Origin: a virus
DNA: 59,230 nt
Direction: 5' to 3' (one strand)
IMG/VR virus record: IMGVR_UViG_3300012936_000013
Coordinates: 1 to 59,230 of that record
In this document: piece after piece, positions 29,550-38,298 of the stretch
Layout of the letters: each line of letters begins with the position of its first letter
How positions within the stretch are numbered: the first letter of the stretch is position 1
Notes under the pieces: model-generated
The model's database searches: none
The model's input: the letters and a program-made list of their open reading frames with translations, nothing else
What the model was told of the DNA's origin: nothing
Position numbers and translations under genes: made by a program

Positions 29550-30052
29550 TTGCTTTTTTCCTCCAAGTTGGCTTGTTTTTGTTTAAGTTCTTGAGCGAGC
29601 TTCATCTCAAATGCCGTGAGCCACGCCATAGCTTCTGCCCAAGTTTCGTAAGGAGGTTTTAAGGAGCTAGAAGTGGATGTAGAGATAAGCCGAATTGAGT
29701 CTTCTTTGAACTTCTTCATGTCCCATTCAAATGTGTTCCACACCGACTTTAATTCTTCGCTGTAACGTTCACCCAGAAAGCCTGAAAGCTCAGCCTTTTC
29801 TTGTTCTGAGAAATTTGATGAACCCTCTGCGGATTCAAGCACTTTTCTCTTGACTTCATCAATCCCAATGGCAACATTGTCGTGCCATTGTCGCAAATGT
29901 CCGTACTGGTTAATACTTTGCGAAAACAATCGTAAAGCCTGAATCTGTGCCATGATAGCCGCCTGCCTCTCCTCTCTAAACCTAAGTAGTCTAGAGAAAA
30001 CGTTGCCAACCAAATATCCTGCAAAAAATCCCAAAAAAATAGAAATTTCCAT
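29546..30052 (-). CDS. N-terminally membrane-anchored helical protein, 168 aa
   Basis: The start at 30052 (MEISIFLGFFAGYLVGNVF) follows AGGTGG. One N-terminal membrane helix, then long charged helices. The topology suits an i-spanin or other inner-membrane protein with a periplasmic coiled coil, but the gene is 18 kb from the small lipoprotein candidate, so pairing is uncertain. Overlaps the kinase start by 4 bases. Confidence 0.45.
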   Translation of the reverse strand: MEISIFLGFFAGYLVGNVFSRLLRFREERQAAIMAQIQALRLFSQSINQYGHLRQWHDNVAIGIDEVKRKVLESAEGSSNFSEQEKAELSGFLGERYSEELKSVWNTFEWDMKKFKEDSIRLISTSTSSSLKPPYETWAEAMAWLTAFEMKLAQELKQKQANLEEKSK

Positions 30053-30074
30053 AGCAACCACCTTTCACTAAAGG

Positions 30075-30107
30075 CAAAATGCCGCCTGCACTGTCGCACA
30101 GGCGGCA
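30075..30107 (-). terminator. Intrinsic terminator
   Basis: TGCCGCCTG and CAGGCGGCA form a perfect 9-bp stem with a 10-base loop, followed by ATTTTG on the minus strand. It closes the transcript of the acidic core-like protein. Confidence 0.75.
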
Positions 30108-30140
30108 ATATTAGTCTACACGATTATGAGAGAATTAATC

Positions 30141-30710
30141 TTAGCGTCTTCGGCGAAGTCTTTCAGCGACTCTTTCAGCGACACGACGAATGAGTGCTTC
30201 TTCAGCCTTCTCCTCATCCTTCTCGTCTTCTTCTTCATGATCCTTCTGCTCATAACGAGTAGCTGGTTCTTCGTCTTCGTCTTCGTCCTTCTGCTCATAA
30301 CGAGTAGCTGGTGCTTCTTCGTCTTCACCGGCTGGCTCATCTAGAGCTTCTGGTTCGCCCATGTCTGCATCCATCTCTGGTGCTTCTGCATCTGCTGGCT
30401 CTGAAGAAACCGGAGTACCGGTAACTTCTTCAACTGCGCTCGCAATTGCTGCAACGATTTCTTCAACGGCTTCTTGTGGTACAGACTCTGCTGCACCGCC
30501 TGCCGCAGCCTCGGCTTCATCACCCATAGCTGGTTCTTCTGCACCCATATCTGCGTCCATATCTGGCGCTGGTGCTTCTGCGTCCATCTCATCTTCTTCT
30601 TCGGTGAATTGTCCAAGGTAACTTTCTGCAAGTGGCTCAATATTTGCCAACTTCATAAAACGGCGAATCGTGCTCTCGTTAAGGATAGTTCCTTTTGTAT
30701 TCTTTTTCAT
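30141..30710 (-). CDS. Acidic prohead-core-like protein, 189 aa
   Basis: Starts MKKNTKGTILNESTIRRFMK and LANIEPLAESYL, an opening shared by recollection with putative scaffold or core proteins of marine T4-like phages. The middle is extremely rich in Glu, Asp, Ala and Met. A near-perfect tandem repeat encodes PATRYEQKD twice (about residues 134-158). The C-terminus is a basic helix (RRVAERVAERLRRRR). This layout (acidic body, basic end) fits internal scaffolds. GGAGAG upstream; a terminator follows. Confidence 0.55.
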   Translation of the reverse strand: MKKNTKGTILNESTIRRFMKLANIEPLAESYLGQFTEEEDEMDAEAPAPDMDADMGAEEPAMGDEAEAAAGGAAESVPQEAVEEIVAAIASAVEEVTGTPVSSEPADAEAPEMDADMGEPEALDEPAGEDEEAPATRYEQKDEDEDEEPATRYEQKDHEEEDEKDEEKAEEALIRRVAERVAERLRRRR

Positions 30711-30741
30711 CTTTAACTCTCTCCTAGTATTATGTTAGTTG

Positions 30742-30764
30742 AGGCACGATAACAGAAAGTGCCT
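30742..30764 (-). promoter_or_regulatory. Leader hairpin before the acidic core-like gene
   Basis: AGGCAC and GTGCCT pair over six bases in the leader, between a CTATTTATA string and the ribosome site. No T-run. Possible messenger-stabilising structure. Confidence 0.35.
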
Positions 30765-30815
30765 TTCAATGTATAAATAGTGCGATAACCTCAAAAAGTC
30801 CTCATTAAATAAAAA

Positions 30816-31061
30816 TTAGTGCGAGTAATCCTTGAGTCTTTTTTGTAATTTTTTAAATGCCACGTCTTCAATCTGCTTTACACGAGGAAACGTAACTCCA
30901 ATCCTCGGTGCAACCTCTCTCAGTGTCATGGGCTTGCCGTCGTTGTTTTCAATTGCAACAAGGGTGCAATTTAAATCTTCTTCATAGTCCATCCACATTC
31001 TACAATCTTGAACTGGGCATGACACATCTAGTTTCATACATGTTTTACTACACTCTCTCAT
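30816..31061 (-). CDS. Sigma-70 region 4-like DNA-binding protein
   Basis: 81 aa. The N-terminus has Cys pairs (ECSKTCMKLDVSCPVQDC) and then MDYEEDLNCTLVAI. The rest, MTLREVAPRIGVTFPRVKQ and IEDVAFKKLQKRLKD, is a region 4 helix-turn-helix that reads -35 elements in sigma factors. Without regions 2-3 it is not a full sigma; such proteins are common in large phages and may redirect host polymerase. It opens the replication region and is a candidate regulator of later genes. Confidence 0.75.
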   Translation of the reverse strand: MRECSKTCMKLDVSCPVQDCRMWMDYEEDLNCTLVAIENNDGKPMTLREVAPRIGVTFPRVKQIEDVAFKKLQKRLKDYSH

Positions 31062-31384
31062 ATTCCTGTTTCCCTCTCTAAAAGGTCAAAGATGTTCTCA
31101 ACCTCTTGTTCTGTTAGTGAAAAATCTTTCGCCGCCTTCTTTGAAAGCTCTCTTTCTTTTTTTACAACTTCTCTCTGCCTCTTTGACTGATTCTGTAGTC
31201 GCTCCTTCATCCCTTCAAGAAAAGTCATGAACGCCTCATCTTCACTCAGGTAAGCAGACACGACTTCCCTAAAGAAGTCTCCTTGTGCTAAACTGTCATA
31301 CTGAAGTTTGATTTTAAACTCAGCATGAGTCTTGCCAGTGTCACTGAAAATAATCTTTTTATTTTCTTCGCCGTACTTTGTCAT
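31058..31384 (-). CDS. Hypothetical conserved phage protein, 108 aa
   Basis: IIFSDTGKTHAEFKIKL, then FFREVVSAYLSEDEAFM and a long charged helix (KRQREVVKKERELSKK). The start overlaps the previous stop (TAATAAATG context), weak ribosome site. I recall similar proteins in marine myophages. No role known. Confidence 0.5.
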   Translation of the reverse strand: MTKYGEENKKIIFSDTGKTHAEFKIKLQYDSLAQGDFFREVVSAYLSEDEAFMTFLEGMKERLQNQSKRQREVVKKERELSKKAAKDFSLTEQEVENIFDLLERETGI

Positions 31385-32403
31385 TTATTAATATGATCAG
31401 AACTTTCAATCTGACCTGCCCCCGTTTGGCGAATAAATTTAGCCTTTGCTTGTAGTTGTGTAATATCACGTGCGCCCGAGTAAGACAATCCACTACGAAT
31501 ACCGCCAGCCAACTCTAGCACCACGTCACGAACCGATCCTCGGTGTGGGACTCGGGTCGTAACCCCTTCGGGGGTTCCTACCTTGCCTCGCCAGTCTACC
31601 TGAGCTTTCCGGCTCGCCATACCTCGGTACTCCTTATATGCCTTTCCGTCTTCCCAGATGACAGATCCCGGTGCTTCGGTGGTTCCAGCAAGCAGAGAGC
31701 CTAACATGACCACATCAGCACCCGCAGCGAGAGCCTTGACAATATCTCCGGAGTTCCTAATGCCGCCGTCGGCAATAATATTGACAGAACCAGCATTGAC
31801 GGAGTTTGCACAGTCAAAGATAGTGTGCAATCCCGGAACACCATGACCCGTCTGAACTCGGGTTGTACAGATGCTGCCGCCGCCGATGTTGCACCGCACA
31901 GAGTCCGCACCCCAATCAGCCAAGGCGTTAAACCCGTCTAGGGTTGCAACGTTCCCTGCGATGATGTGAACACCCTCGCTTTTATAATTGTCAGACAACC
32001 AACGAAGGGCATCCTTCATAGACACGTGGTGACCATGCGCCACGTCTACACACAGAACCTGTGCACCAGCAGAAACCAGCATGTCTGCTCGGTCACGATA
32101 ATCGCCAGACATGCCAACAGCGCCACCCACTAAACCAAAACAGTCGTTTATGTGAGACGATTGTAACTCTGGTGAATTGTACCGATGGATTACTGCCATT
32201 GCCCCAATTTGAGCCAGTGAGTCTGCCATGGCACGCTCAGAGACCGTATCCATCGGACTAGCGATAATCGGAATCGGCAGAGTCATTCCCGGCTGCAAGT
32301 CAGCCGAAATATCCACCTCCTTTCTCGTCTTAATATCACTGTATTGTGGCACAAGAAGCACGTCTTGATAAGTTAGTGCCTCTTGGATCTTGTAATCGCT
32401 CAC
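31381..32403 (-). CDS. IMP dehydrogenase/GMP reductase family enzyme
   Basis: The GTG start at 32403 has GGAGG six bases before it. 340 aa, a single TIM barrel without CBS domains. TYQDVLLVPQYSDI, PIIASPMDTVSE, GGGSICTTRVQTGHGVPG with the catalytic Cys, IIADGGIRNSGDIVKALAAG, and EYRGMASRKAQ follow in family order. The PEGVTTRVPHRG segment is closer to IMP dehydrogenase, the length closer to GMP reductase, so which reaction it does is open. It would raise guanine nucleotide supply or salvage purines from host DNA. It is rare in phages. Confidence 0.85.
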   Translation of the reverse strand: MSDYKIQEALTYQDVLLVPQYSDIKTRKEVDISADLQPGMTLPIPIIASPMDTVSERAMADSLAQIGAMAVIHRYNSPELQSSHINDCFGLVGGAVGMSGDYRDRADMLVSAGAQVLCVDVAHGHHVSMKDALRWLSDNYKSEGVHIIAGNVATLDGFNALADWGADSVRCNIGGGSICTTRVQTGHGVPGLHTIFDCANSVNAGSVNIIADGGIRNSGDIVKALAAGADVVMLGSLLAGTTEAPGSVIWEDGKAYKEYRGMASRKAQVDWRGKVGTPEGVTTRVPHRGSVRDVVLELAGGIRSGLSYSGARDITQLQAKAKFIRQTGAGQIESSDHINK

Positions 32404-32924
32404 TTTGAGCCTCCGTTTGACATAGTATATAGCTTCGGGTTGTTGCCGCCATAGAGAGGCGTGTATCCCGACTTGAACACCACGACCGCAGATGGGAATG
32501 GTGCTGGATTGTTCTTTTGTCCACTGATTGTGTTGTTTCCGAACTTCAGACGACCTCGGACAAAATAAAGTTCGTGTGCTTGCATACAATAGTCGTGCCA
32601 GTATTTCGTATCCGTCCGTGACGGAATCAAACACACAACAGTTGTACCTTTATTGTTCTTAGCTTCATCGTGAGCCTTCTTGATCCACTTTCCAATCTGG
32701 CGACCGTAAGGAGGGTTCATAAACACTGTCTCGCCAGCCCAACTCTGATCAAGACCGTTGTCAGTTTCTGTGAAGTATTTATCACACTTGGCTGACTGCT
32801 CCGTAGCGCACGGATCTAGTGTGAAGCCATAGTGCTCGTTTAGCCGGTCATAAAACGCCTGTGGCGTATCCCACTCGTTACTCTTTGAACTATAGTGGAC
32901 TTTCATGTCGTTTTTACTCGCCAT
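32400..32924 (-). CDS. dam: Phage DNA N6-adenine methyltransferase
   Basis: 174 aa, typical of the short phage N-6-adenine methylase family. NEWDTPQAFYDRLNEHYGF, LDPCAT, NGLDQSW, VFMNPPYGRQIGKW (NPPY catalytic motif) and VCLIPSRTDTKYWHDY are all present. It methylates adenine using AdoMet, probably to protect phage DNA from restriction. It overlaps both neighbours. Confidence 0.9.
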   Translation of the reverse strand: MASKNDMKVHYSSKSNEWDTPQAFYDRLNEHYGFTLDPCATEQSAKCDKYFTETDNGLDQSWAGETVFMNPPYGRQIGKWIKKAHDEAKNNKGTTVVCLIPSRTDTKYWHDYCMQAHELYFVRGRLKFGNNTISGQKNNPAPFPSAVVVFKSGYTPLYGGNNPKLYTMSNGGSK

Positions 32925-33177
32925 CGTTACCCAATGCCTCCCTTACGATTTTTTGTGCAAAGTCCCAACATTCGGGACAATATAAATTAACTTTACCTTC
33001 ATCTTGGCGTACTACAACTCTCCAAGACTCTACCATAGAGCGATCCTTCTTGTCAAACTCTTTTTGACAGTTTAGGCACTCATCACCCATCTTGTCAAAC
33101 ATGTTTAACTTCTGTTTCATCTCTTTTTCTGCGTCTTTCATCTTTTTACGCTCAATCTTTCTTTTTAGACCGCCCAA
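32914..33177 (-). CDS. Small zinc-ribbon protein, 87 aa
   Basis: The TTG start at 33177 has GGGAGG, part of the dUTPase end. A basic helix (LKRKIERKKMKDAEKEMK) is followed by MGDECLNCQKEFD and LYCPECWDFAQKI, a Cys4 zinc ribbon. The motif MVESWRVVV lies between. A widespread uncharacterised protein of marine phages by recollection. Confidence 0.6.
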   Translation of the reverse strand: MGGLKRKIERKKMKDAEKEMKQKLNMFDKMGDECLNCQKEFDKKDRSMVESWRVVVRQDEGKVNLYCPECWDFAQKIVREALGNDGE

Positions 33178-33178
33178 A

Positions 33179-33637
33179 CTAGCCTCCCGTTGAACCGAAA
33201 CCGCCCGCTCCACGATCAGAGATAGTGATTGGTGCCCAGCCGTAAAGATCTGGGTTGTTGGTCTCTAATGCACGAAACGAAACCACTGGGACCAGTACAA
33301 CCTGTGCAATCTTAGCCAAAGGCTCAATAAGCTGCATTTCTGTTCCAATGTTATGAATGTCAATGAACACTTCTCCGTCATATCCGCTATCTACGCAGTG
33401 AGCGCCGACGACCAAGTTTTTCTTGGAAGCGAGGGATGACCTGTTCATCACCTGAAGCATATATCCGTGCGGAATGCCAAAACGAAGACCAGTAGCAAGT
33501 TTTGCGTTTTCTCCGGGCTGGATCTCAATAGGTTTTGGCACATCCGGGCAGTAAAACACGTCTAGACCTGCATCACTCGGATTTGAGCGAATTGGGGGAA
33601 CTACATGTTGGTGTGTTCTGCAATATTCAATAATCAT
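33179..33637 (-). CDS. dut: dUTPase
   Basis: 152 aa, trimeric dUTPase type with all five motifs: PSDAGLDVFYCPD, NRSSLASKKNLVV, VDSGYDGEVFIDIHN, KIAQVVLVPV and GAGGFGSTGG. Converts dUTP to dUMP and pyrophosphate, keeping uracil out of DNA and feeding dTMP synthesis. AAGGAG and a promoter (33670-33698) precede it. Confidence 0.95.
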   Translation of the reverse strand: MIIEYCRTHQHVVPPIRSNPSDAGLDVFYCPDVPKPIEIQPGENAKLATGLRFGIPHGYMLQVMNRSSLASKKNLVVGAHCVDSGYDGEVFIDIHNIGTEMQLIEPLAKIAQVVLVPVVSFRALETNNPDLYGWAPITISDRGAGGFGSTGG

Positions 33638-33669
33638 GTGATTAACTCCTTGTTTTTATTGTTATCTCT

Positions 33670-33698
33670 AATATACATCATTTAGCTTACGATGTAAA
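33670..33698 (-). promoter_or_regulatory. Sigma-70-like promoter
   Basis: TTTACA (33693-33698), 17-base spacer, TATATT (33670-33675). Drives dUTPase and the genes after it. Confidence 0.75.
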
Positions 33699-33744
33699 GT
33701 AAAATCTGAAAAAATTACCGGCAAAAAAATTTTAAAAATCGCAA

Positions 33745-36700
33745 TTATGCCAATAATTTAAAACTGTGTCGGATACTCCTTGTGCTGAATCCCCACTGCT
33801 CGCTGTAATCCAGCTTTGCCATGTATGGACGGTTGATGTGGAGAATATCACGATTAGGGTCAACTCCCCAACATTTAATTTTGCTGGAGCCTCCGGAAAT
33901 ATCAACAGTGTTGACAATCCAGTAAGTCTTGCCATTCTTAGTTTTCTTCGGAATAATTTCACGAGGAATAAACCAAGCAACCCCGAGGTCTGGATCAAAC
34001 TCTCCGAGCGGTGGAACATTATACTGCTCTAGGTTCGCCATAACGTCGTCACTAAGGACGAGAGACATGGGGAATGAACCAGTCAGGTGCACTAGGTATT
34101 CAATCTTCTCTTGGTCAGAGAAGTCTCCCTCCTCCATGTACGCCTCAATGTTCTCTGCCAGCTTCTTCTTGTTCTTTGGTCGGTCAACAGCGATAGCTGA
34201 CCAGAAATGCTTCAGACCAGAGAAGCGATCATCCACCAGACAGTTCAGAGCCTGACTTCTCGTCAGAACGTCCAGAGCCTTCTTGTTCAGTTTGGAATAC
34301 ACAATCTCCTCGTTGAACAAGAACTCCTCTACAGAGTTGAAAGGTCGGTGGTTGAGAATCTGCTCCATCGCAGAAGCGCCTAGACCCTTGATGGAGGTTA
34401 GGGGCTGCACCAGTTTCGTGCCATCGTCAGAAATCTCCCAGACGGAACCCGAAGTGTTCACGTTCAGAGCCTCAATCCTAAAGCCCATAGACTTTGCAAT
34501 GTTCAAAGCCTTCTCTTTACGACTCTCAGGCTCCTTGTCCAAGAAAGCAGCAAGCCACTCAGATGGATAGTAGTTCAGGAGCCACGCACACTGGTATGAC
34601 AGGATAGAATACGAAATAGCATGAGACTTATTGAAGCCATAGCCAGAAAAGTATTCAAACGTCTCCCATAGACGTACCGCCTGAGCCTCCTCAAGACCCT
34701 TCTCCAAGCACCCCGCAAGAAATTTCTGGTAGATACCGTCCTTGACCTCATGACCCTTACCTGTACCTTTCTTCGTCAGCAACTTGCGTAGCATGTTGCC
34801 TTCGTCAAGAGACAGATCCTTACCCAGCTTGTGAGCCAACGCAGCAATCTGCTCTTGGAAAATAAGAAATCCGTAAGTCTCCTCGGTTACCTCTTGGAAC
34901 TCCGAGCACGGATAATCAATATTGTCTGGCAACTTCTTTGCCGAAACATAATTCTTGTCTACCTTTGCCGACAACGGACCCGGACGAAAGATTGACGTGA
35001 TAGCTGCGAGGTCAATAATATTTTCTGGTTGTGCTCGCTTGCAAAAGTTTTGTGCACCAGTCTCAGTGAACTGGAATACACCAGCCCAGCGACCGTCTTG
35101 GAAAATATTTTTATATACCTCCTGATCATTAAGGTCAATAGTGTCAGGGTGCAGCTTTTCATCATAGAACTTTTTAATGTCCTTGAACGTCGGCTCCTCC
35201 ATACCATGATGCCTTTTCAGGATATGAGAGATTGCACCCTCCATCATTCGCAGAGAAGCGAGACCGAGAATATCAAACTTGATAAAGCCCATGGGTTCAA
35301 GATGGCGAACGTTCATGCCCTCGGACCATGGTGTCTGACGCACACCACCCGAATAGATCAAAGGCATGTGCCTGTTCAAATCTTCGGCAACCACAACACC
35401 ACCTGCGTGACGAGAACAAGAGCGAACCTGACCCACGAGACGCTTGACGTGCGTCTCAACTTGTGGATATTGCGACAAGAAGCTCTTTAGAGACTTGCTG
35501 TATTCCATAACTTCTTCCCACGTCGGTGCGTAGACACCTGCTGTAATGCCATGCTTCTTCTTGGCGAGTGGTGTCGCCTCAAAGAGCATCTTGCTGGTGA
35601 CAGCGTTAACCTCGTTGAAAGGAATATTATAAAACTTAGAAATATCCTTAATCAAGGAGCGCAACTGAAGCGTGTTCCAGTTGGAGATGGGAACCACCGT
35701 GTTCTCACCCCACTCCTCTACTAGCTCCTCCTTGAGTTCCATAGGCGAAGCAACATCGTAGTCAATGTCTGGGTAGCCCTTGCCTGAGCGTGTCAAGAAA
35801 CGTTCAAACTGAAGACCATACTTGATTGGATCAACCTGCGTAATTTTGAGCACGTAAGAGACGAGAGAGCCTGCTGCTGAGCCACGACCGGGACCGACCA
35901 ACTGACGGTCCATCGCCATGTCGGAGATAGCTTTCATTGTAAGAAAATATTTACTGAAGCCACGCTCGGAGATGACGGAAAGCTCATACTTGAGTCTTTC
36001 AATGTACTCCAAAACCGTGCTCTCGTCCATGCCTGCAATCACCGAGCGCAAGCCATCAGCAGAATACTTTTTCAAGGCTTCGTCTGCCGTCATGCCAGCG
36101 GGCACCACGAACGAAGGTAGGCGTACAGTGTTGTCGGGCAAGAACTTCTCAATGCGTTCAAACGCAATCATGTGAGTGTTCGTAATAGACCGCATAACCA
36201 GATCATCGTCATAGTCGTGACCCTCGGAGTATTTCTTGTAGCTCTCCCACATCTGGTCGCCATTCTTCGGGTACAACTCGTAGCCCACCTCATCAACATC
36301 AACGGGAAGGTCGGTGTCAATCTCGCCACCCTCCAGCCAACCTAGCTTCTTGTAGAGAAGTCGGTCCTTCCACGCATCAGGCGTAGGATAATGGCTATCC
36401 GCAGTAGAAATAAGTTCAAGACCCTTTTCTTCGGCAATCTGCATAACATACCTGTTTAGATCGTGCTGTTCGGGGATGTTATTCCACTGCAACTCACCAT
36501 ACCAACGGTCACCGAACACCTCTCTCATGCGATCTGTCGTTGTACGCATCGCATCTAGGACAGCCTCGTCGCCGTCCTCACGATTCTCCCACATGTCGCC
36601 TGCATACACGCCGCCCAAACAAGCAGACGCTGCAATCACACCCTCGGAGTGTTCTGCAAGCATTGCATAGTCAACACGAGGGAAACGATAAAAGTTTTCC

Positions 36701-37170
36701 GGTCGGAACGACTTGGAGATAAGCGAGAAAATATTATTCAAACCTTCCTGATTCTGGGCAAGCAAGATCAAGTGGCGACGACGACGAAGAATATCATTAT
36801 TCTTTCGCTCCTCTGTCTCAACCACCGTGCCCTGACTCTCACCCTTCTTCTTTGAGCCACGACCCTTCTTCTCTGCCATTTGACGGTCGTATTCCTCACG
36901 CCACTCGGCAATAGAAGGAACAAAGTAAGCCTCTACACCAAAGATTGGTTTGAAGTCTTTGCCATCCGCCTGCATCTTCTTTGCGTGCAACACCTGATAA
37001 GACAAACCGTTAGCATTGCCATGGTCAGTAAGTGCTAGAGCATCGGATCCATTACCATAAGCAAACTCCATATGTTCGGGTGGAAAGCCAAGACCGTCAA
37101 ATGGAGAACCCGCCACAGAGTGAGCGTGTAGACCGACAAAGGGGATGGATGACGTTGTTCTTTCTTGCAT
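33745..37170 (-). CDS. dnaE: DNA polymerase III alpha subunit (DnaE-type)
   Basis: 1141 aa, the length of E. coli DnaE. FVGLHAHSVAGSPFDG and LTDHGNANG are the PHP domain. GPGRGSAAGSLVSYVLKITQ and YPDIDYDVASP (catalytic Asp pair) mark the palm, FNKSHAISYSILSYQCAWL the fingers, and IKGLGASAMEQIL the helix-hairpin-helix. Replicative polymerase for phage DNA; T4-like phages use a family B enzyme instead, so this is a replacement. No clamp or epsilon subunit seen in the window. Driven by a promoter inside the preceding gene. Confidence 0.97.
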   Translation of the reverse strand: MQERTTSSIPFVGLHAHSVAGSPFDGLGFPPEHMEFAYGNGSDALALTDHGNANGLSYQVLHAKKMQADGKDFKPIFGVEAYFVPSIAEWREEYDRQMAEKKGRGSKKKGESQGTVVETEERKNNDILRRRRHLILLAQNQEGLNNIFSLISKSFRPENFYRFPRVDYAMLAEHSEGVIAASACLGGVYAGDMWENREDGDEAVLDAMRTTTDRMREVFGDRWYGELQWNNIPEQHDLNRYVMQIAEEKGLELISTADSHYPTPDAWKDRLLYKKLGWLEGGEIDTDLPVDVDEVGYELYPKNGDQMWESYKKYSEGHDYDDDLVMRSITNTHMIAFERIEKFLPDNTVRLPSFVVPAGMTADEALKKYSADGLRSVIAGMDESTVLEYIERLKYELSVISERGFSKYFLTMKAISDMAMDRQLVGPGRGSAAGSLVSYVLKITQVDPIKYGLQFERFLTRSGKGYPDIDYDVASPMELKEELVEEWGENTVVPISNWNTLQLRSLIKDISKFYNIPFNEVNAVTSKMLFEATPLAKKKHGITAGVYAPTWEEVMEYSKSLKSFLSQYPQVETHVKRLVGQVRSCSRHAGGVVVAEDLNRHMPLIYSGGVRQTPWSEGMNVRHLEPMGFIKFDILGLASLRMMEGAISHILKRHHGMEEPTFKDIKKFYDEKLHPDTIDLNDQEVYKNIFQDGRWAGVFQFTETGAQNFCKRAQPENIIDLAAITSIFRPGPLSAKVDKNYVSAKKLPDNIDYPCSEFQEVTEETYGFLIFQEQIAALAHKLGKDLSLDEGNMLRKLLTKKGTGKGHEVKDGIYQKFLAGCLEKGLEEAQAVRLWETFEYFSGYGFNKSHAISYSILSYQCAWLLNYYPSEWLAAFLDKEPESRKEKALNIAKSMGFRIEALNVNTSGSVWEISDDGTKLVQPLTSIKGLGASAMEQILNHRPFNSVEEFLFNEEIVYSKLNKKALDVLTRSQALNCLVDDRFSGLKHFWSAIAVDRPKNKKKLAENIEAYMEEGDFSDQEKIEYLVHLTGSFPMSLVLSDDVMANLEQYNVPPLGEFDPDLGVAWFIPREIIPKKTKNGKTYWIVNTVDISGGSSKIKCWGVDPNRDILHINRPYMAKLDYSEQWGFSTRSIRHSFKLLA

Positions 37171-37178
37171 TTGTACCT

Positions 37179-37463
37179 CTATAGTAATTTGTTAAGGCGA
37201 CTGGTTGCCGCTTGAACTTCGTTAACAAGTTCTGAAAGATTTTCTAGTTCTTCTTCAACCTCAACCTTTCTAGTAAACATATTATAACAGGATTCGTACA
37301 TGCTGTCAACAAAAAACTTTTGTTCAATTGTCAAATCGTGGTAACGAAATGGAAACCCTGCCATCTCCTTGTCTGTATAGGAGATGTTGTCATACCCCTG
37401 CTCTACAGTATTAATCTCCGGATTCCCCACCGGATCCAAGCCAACTAATTTGATTCCACTCAT
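37179..37463 (-). CDS. Hypothetical protein, 94 aa
   Basis: MSGIKLVGLDPVGNPEIN, then DLTIEQKFFVDSMYESC and a helical C-terminus. Contains a consensus promoter in its second half. It overlaps the upstream gene by about 50 bases. No family recognised. Confidence 0.55.
   Translation of the reverse strand: MSGIKLVGLDPVGNPEINTVEQGYDNISYTDKEMAGFPFRYHDLTIEQKFFVDSMYESCYNMFTRKVEVEEELENLSELVNEVQAATSRLNKLL
37281..37309 (-). promoter_or_regulatory. Consensus promoter inside the preceding gene
   Basis: TTGACA (37304-37309) and TATAAT (37281-37286), both perfect, 17-base spacer. It lies in coding sequence of the 94-aa gene and drives the DnaE gene. Confidence 0.85.
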
Positions 37464-38298
37464 TATATTTTATCTCCTCTGGTTTGACGAGCGTCCTATC
37501 CGACGCTAAAAACTTTTTATATCCTTGCCACGTAGTTATGTCATAGAACCACGGGACTTCAACCTCATTTACATCTGTCATATTAACAGATTTAAAAACT
37601 TTGTCAAGGGAAAAATGACGTGCACTGTATCTTTCTTTTATTGACAACCTCTTGCCGTCAGAATCGTAAAGATGCGTTCCCTGCTCACGAACGTCCCTTC
37701 TACAGTTTTTAAAATCTTCACCATCAAATGTAAACCCCAACGGTAACCCGTCTTTTATACCAAGACCGTTGAATGTAAGTGAAAATTTTTTTCTACTGGA
37801 AATCTTTTTGCGCTGTTCACGAAGCTGCCCAACTGGATACACCCCATAAGGAAAAGAAACATAATACATGTCCGGGATGATCCACTTGCTCATCTTTCTA
37901 CTAATCCAATACGCTGAGAGCGCACCGTACAATGCTGACCACCCAAGGCAATCTCTTTTCTGTCTATCCTTCGGGTGAATGGGCACGTAATAGATCGGAA
38001 TCCTTCGGAGGTTATCCGTCGGGAATCTGCCTCTGCCTACCGAGGCTGGGTCTGTAATCCATTCTCCCACAACTTTTCTTACGAGCGGCTGCGTCTCCTT
38101 GTGGCACACGATCCAAATCGTCTCGCTGCCAGCCATAGCACATTCATAGACAGCACGCTGTAGCGCAAGATAATCTGGCGACAGTGGGTTCAGACTTGGA
38201 TGCCATGGAAAATTAAATTCCAGTGGTTGCCCAGCGATTGGAACGACACCAGCCAAGTGAAAAGAATTTAATCCTGACTTATTAACTTCTTCAATCAT
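37411..38298 (-). CDS. Conserved hypothetical phage protein, 295 aa
   Basis: FHLAGVVPIAGQPLEFNFPW near the start and ALQRAVYECAMAGSETIWI recall the start of nucleotidyltransferases or glycosyltransferases (a Rossmann-like strand-loop, then an A-G-x-x-T-I-W-I strand). IPIYYVPIHPKDRQKRDC and SFPYGVYP are further conserved blocks I associate with marine myophages. Function unsettled. GGAG precedes the ATG. Contains a promoter near its 3' end. Confidence 0.5.
   Translation of the reverse strand: MIEEVNKSGLNSFHLAGVVPIAGQPLEFNFPWHPSLNPLSPDYLALQRAVYECAMAGSETIWIVCHKETQPLVRKVVGEWITDPASVGRGRFPTDNLRRIPIYYVPIHPKDRQKRDCLGWSALYGALSAYWISRKMSKWIIPDMYYVSFPYGVYPVGQLREQRKKISSRKKFSLTFNGLGIKDGLPLGFTFDGEDFKNCRRDVREQGTHLYDSDGKRLSIKERYSARHFSLDKVFKSVNMTDVNEVEVPWFYDITTWQGYKKFLASDRTLVKPEEIKYNEWNQISWLGSGGESGD
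37580..37607 (-). promoter_or_regulatory. Sigma-70-like promoter inside the 295-aa gene
   Basis: TTGACA (37602-37607), 16-base spacer, TAATAT (37580-37585). Drives the 94-aa gene at 37179. Confidence 0.6.

Noticed and set aside
30771-30782. TATAAATAG strings like the T4 late promoter (also at about 13446)
   Set aside because: They read on the plus strand, away from every gene. The minus-strand form CTATTTATA recurs in some gaps but is too short and too common in this AT-rich sequence to call without start mapping.
35029-35490. Plus-strand open frame of 153 codons inside the DnaE gene
   Set aside because: Antisense to a fully conserved polymerase region; no ribosome site or domain.
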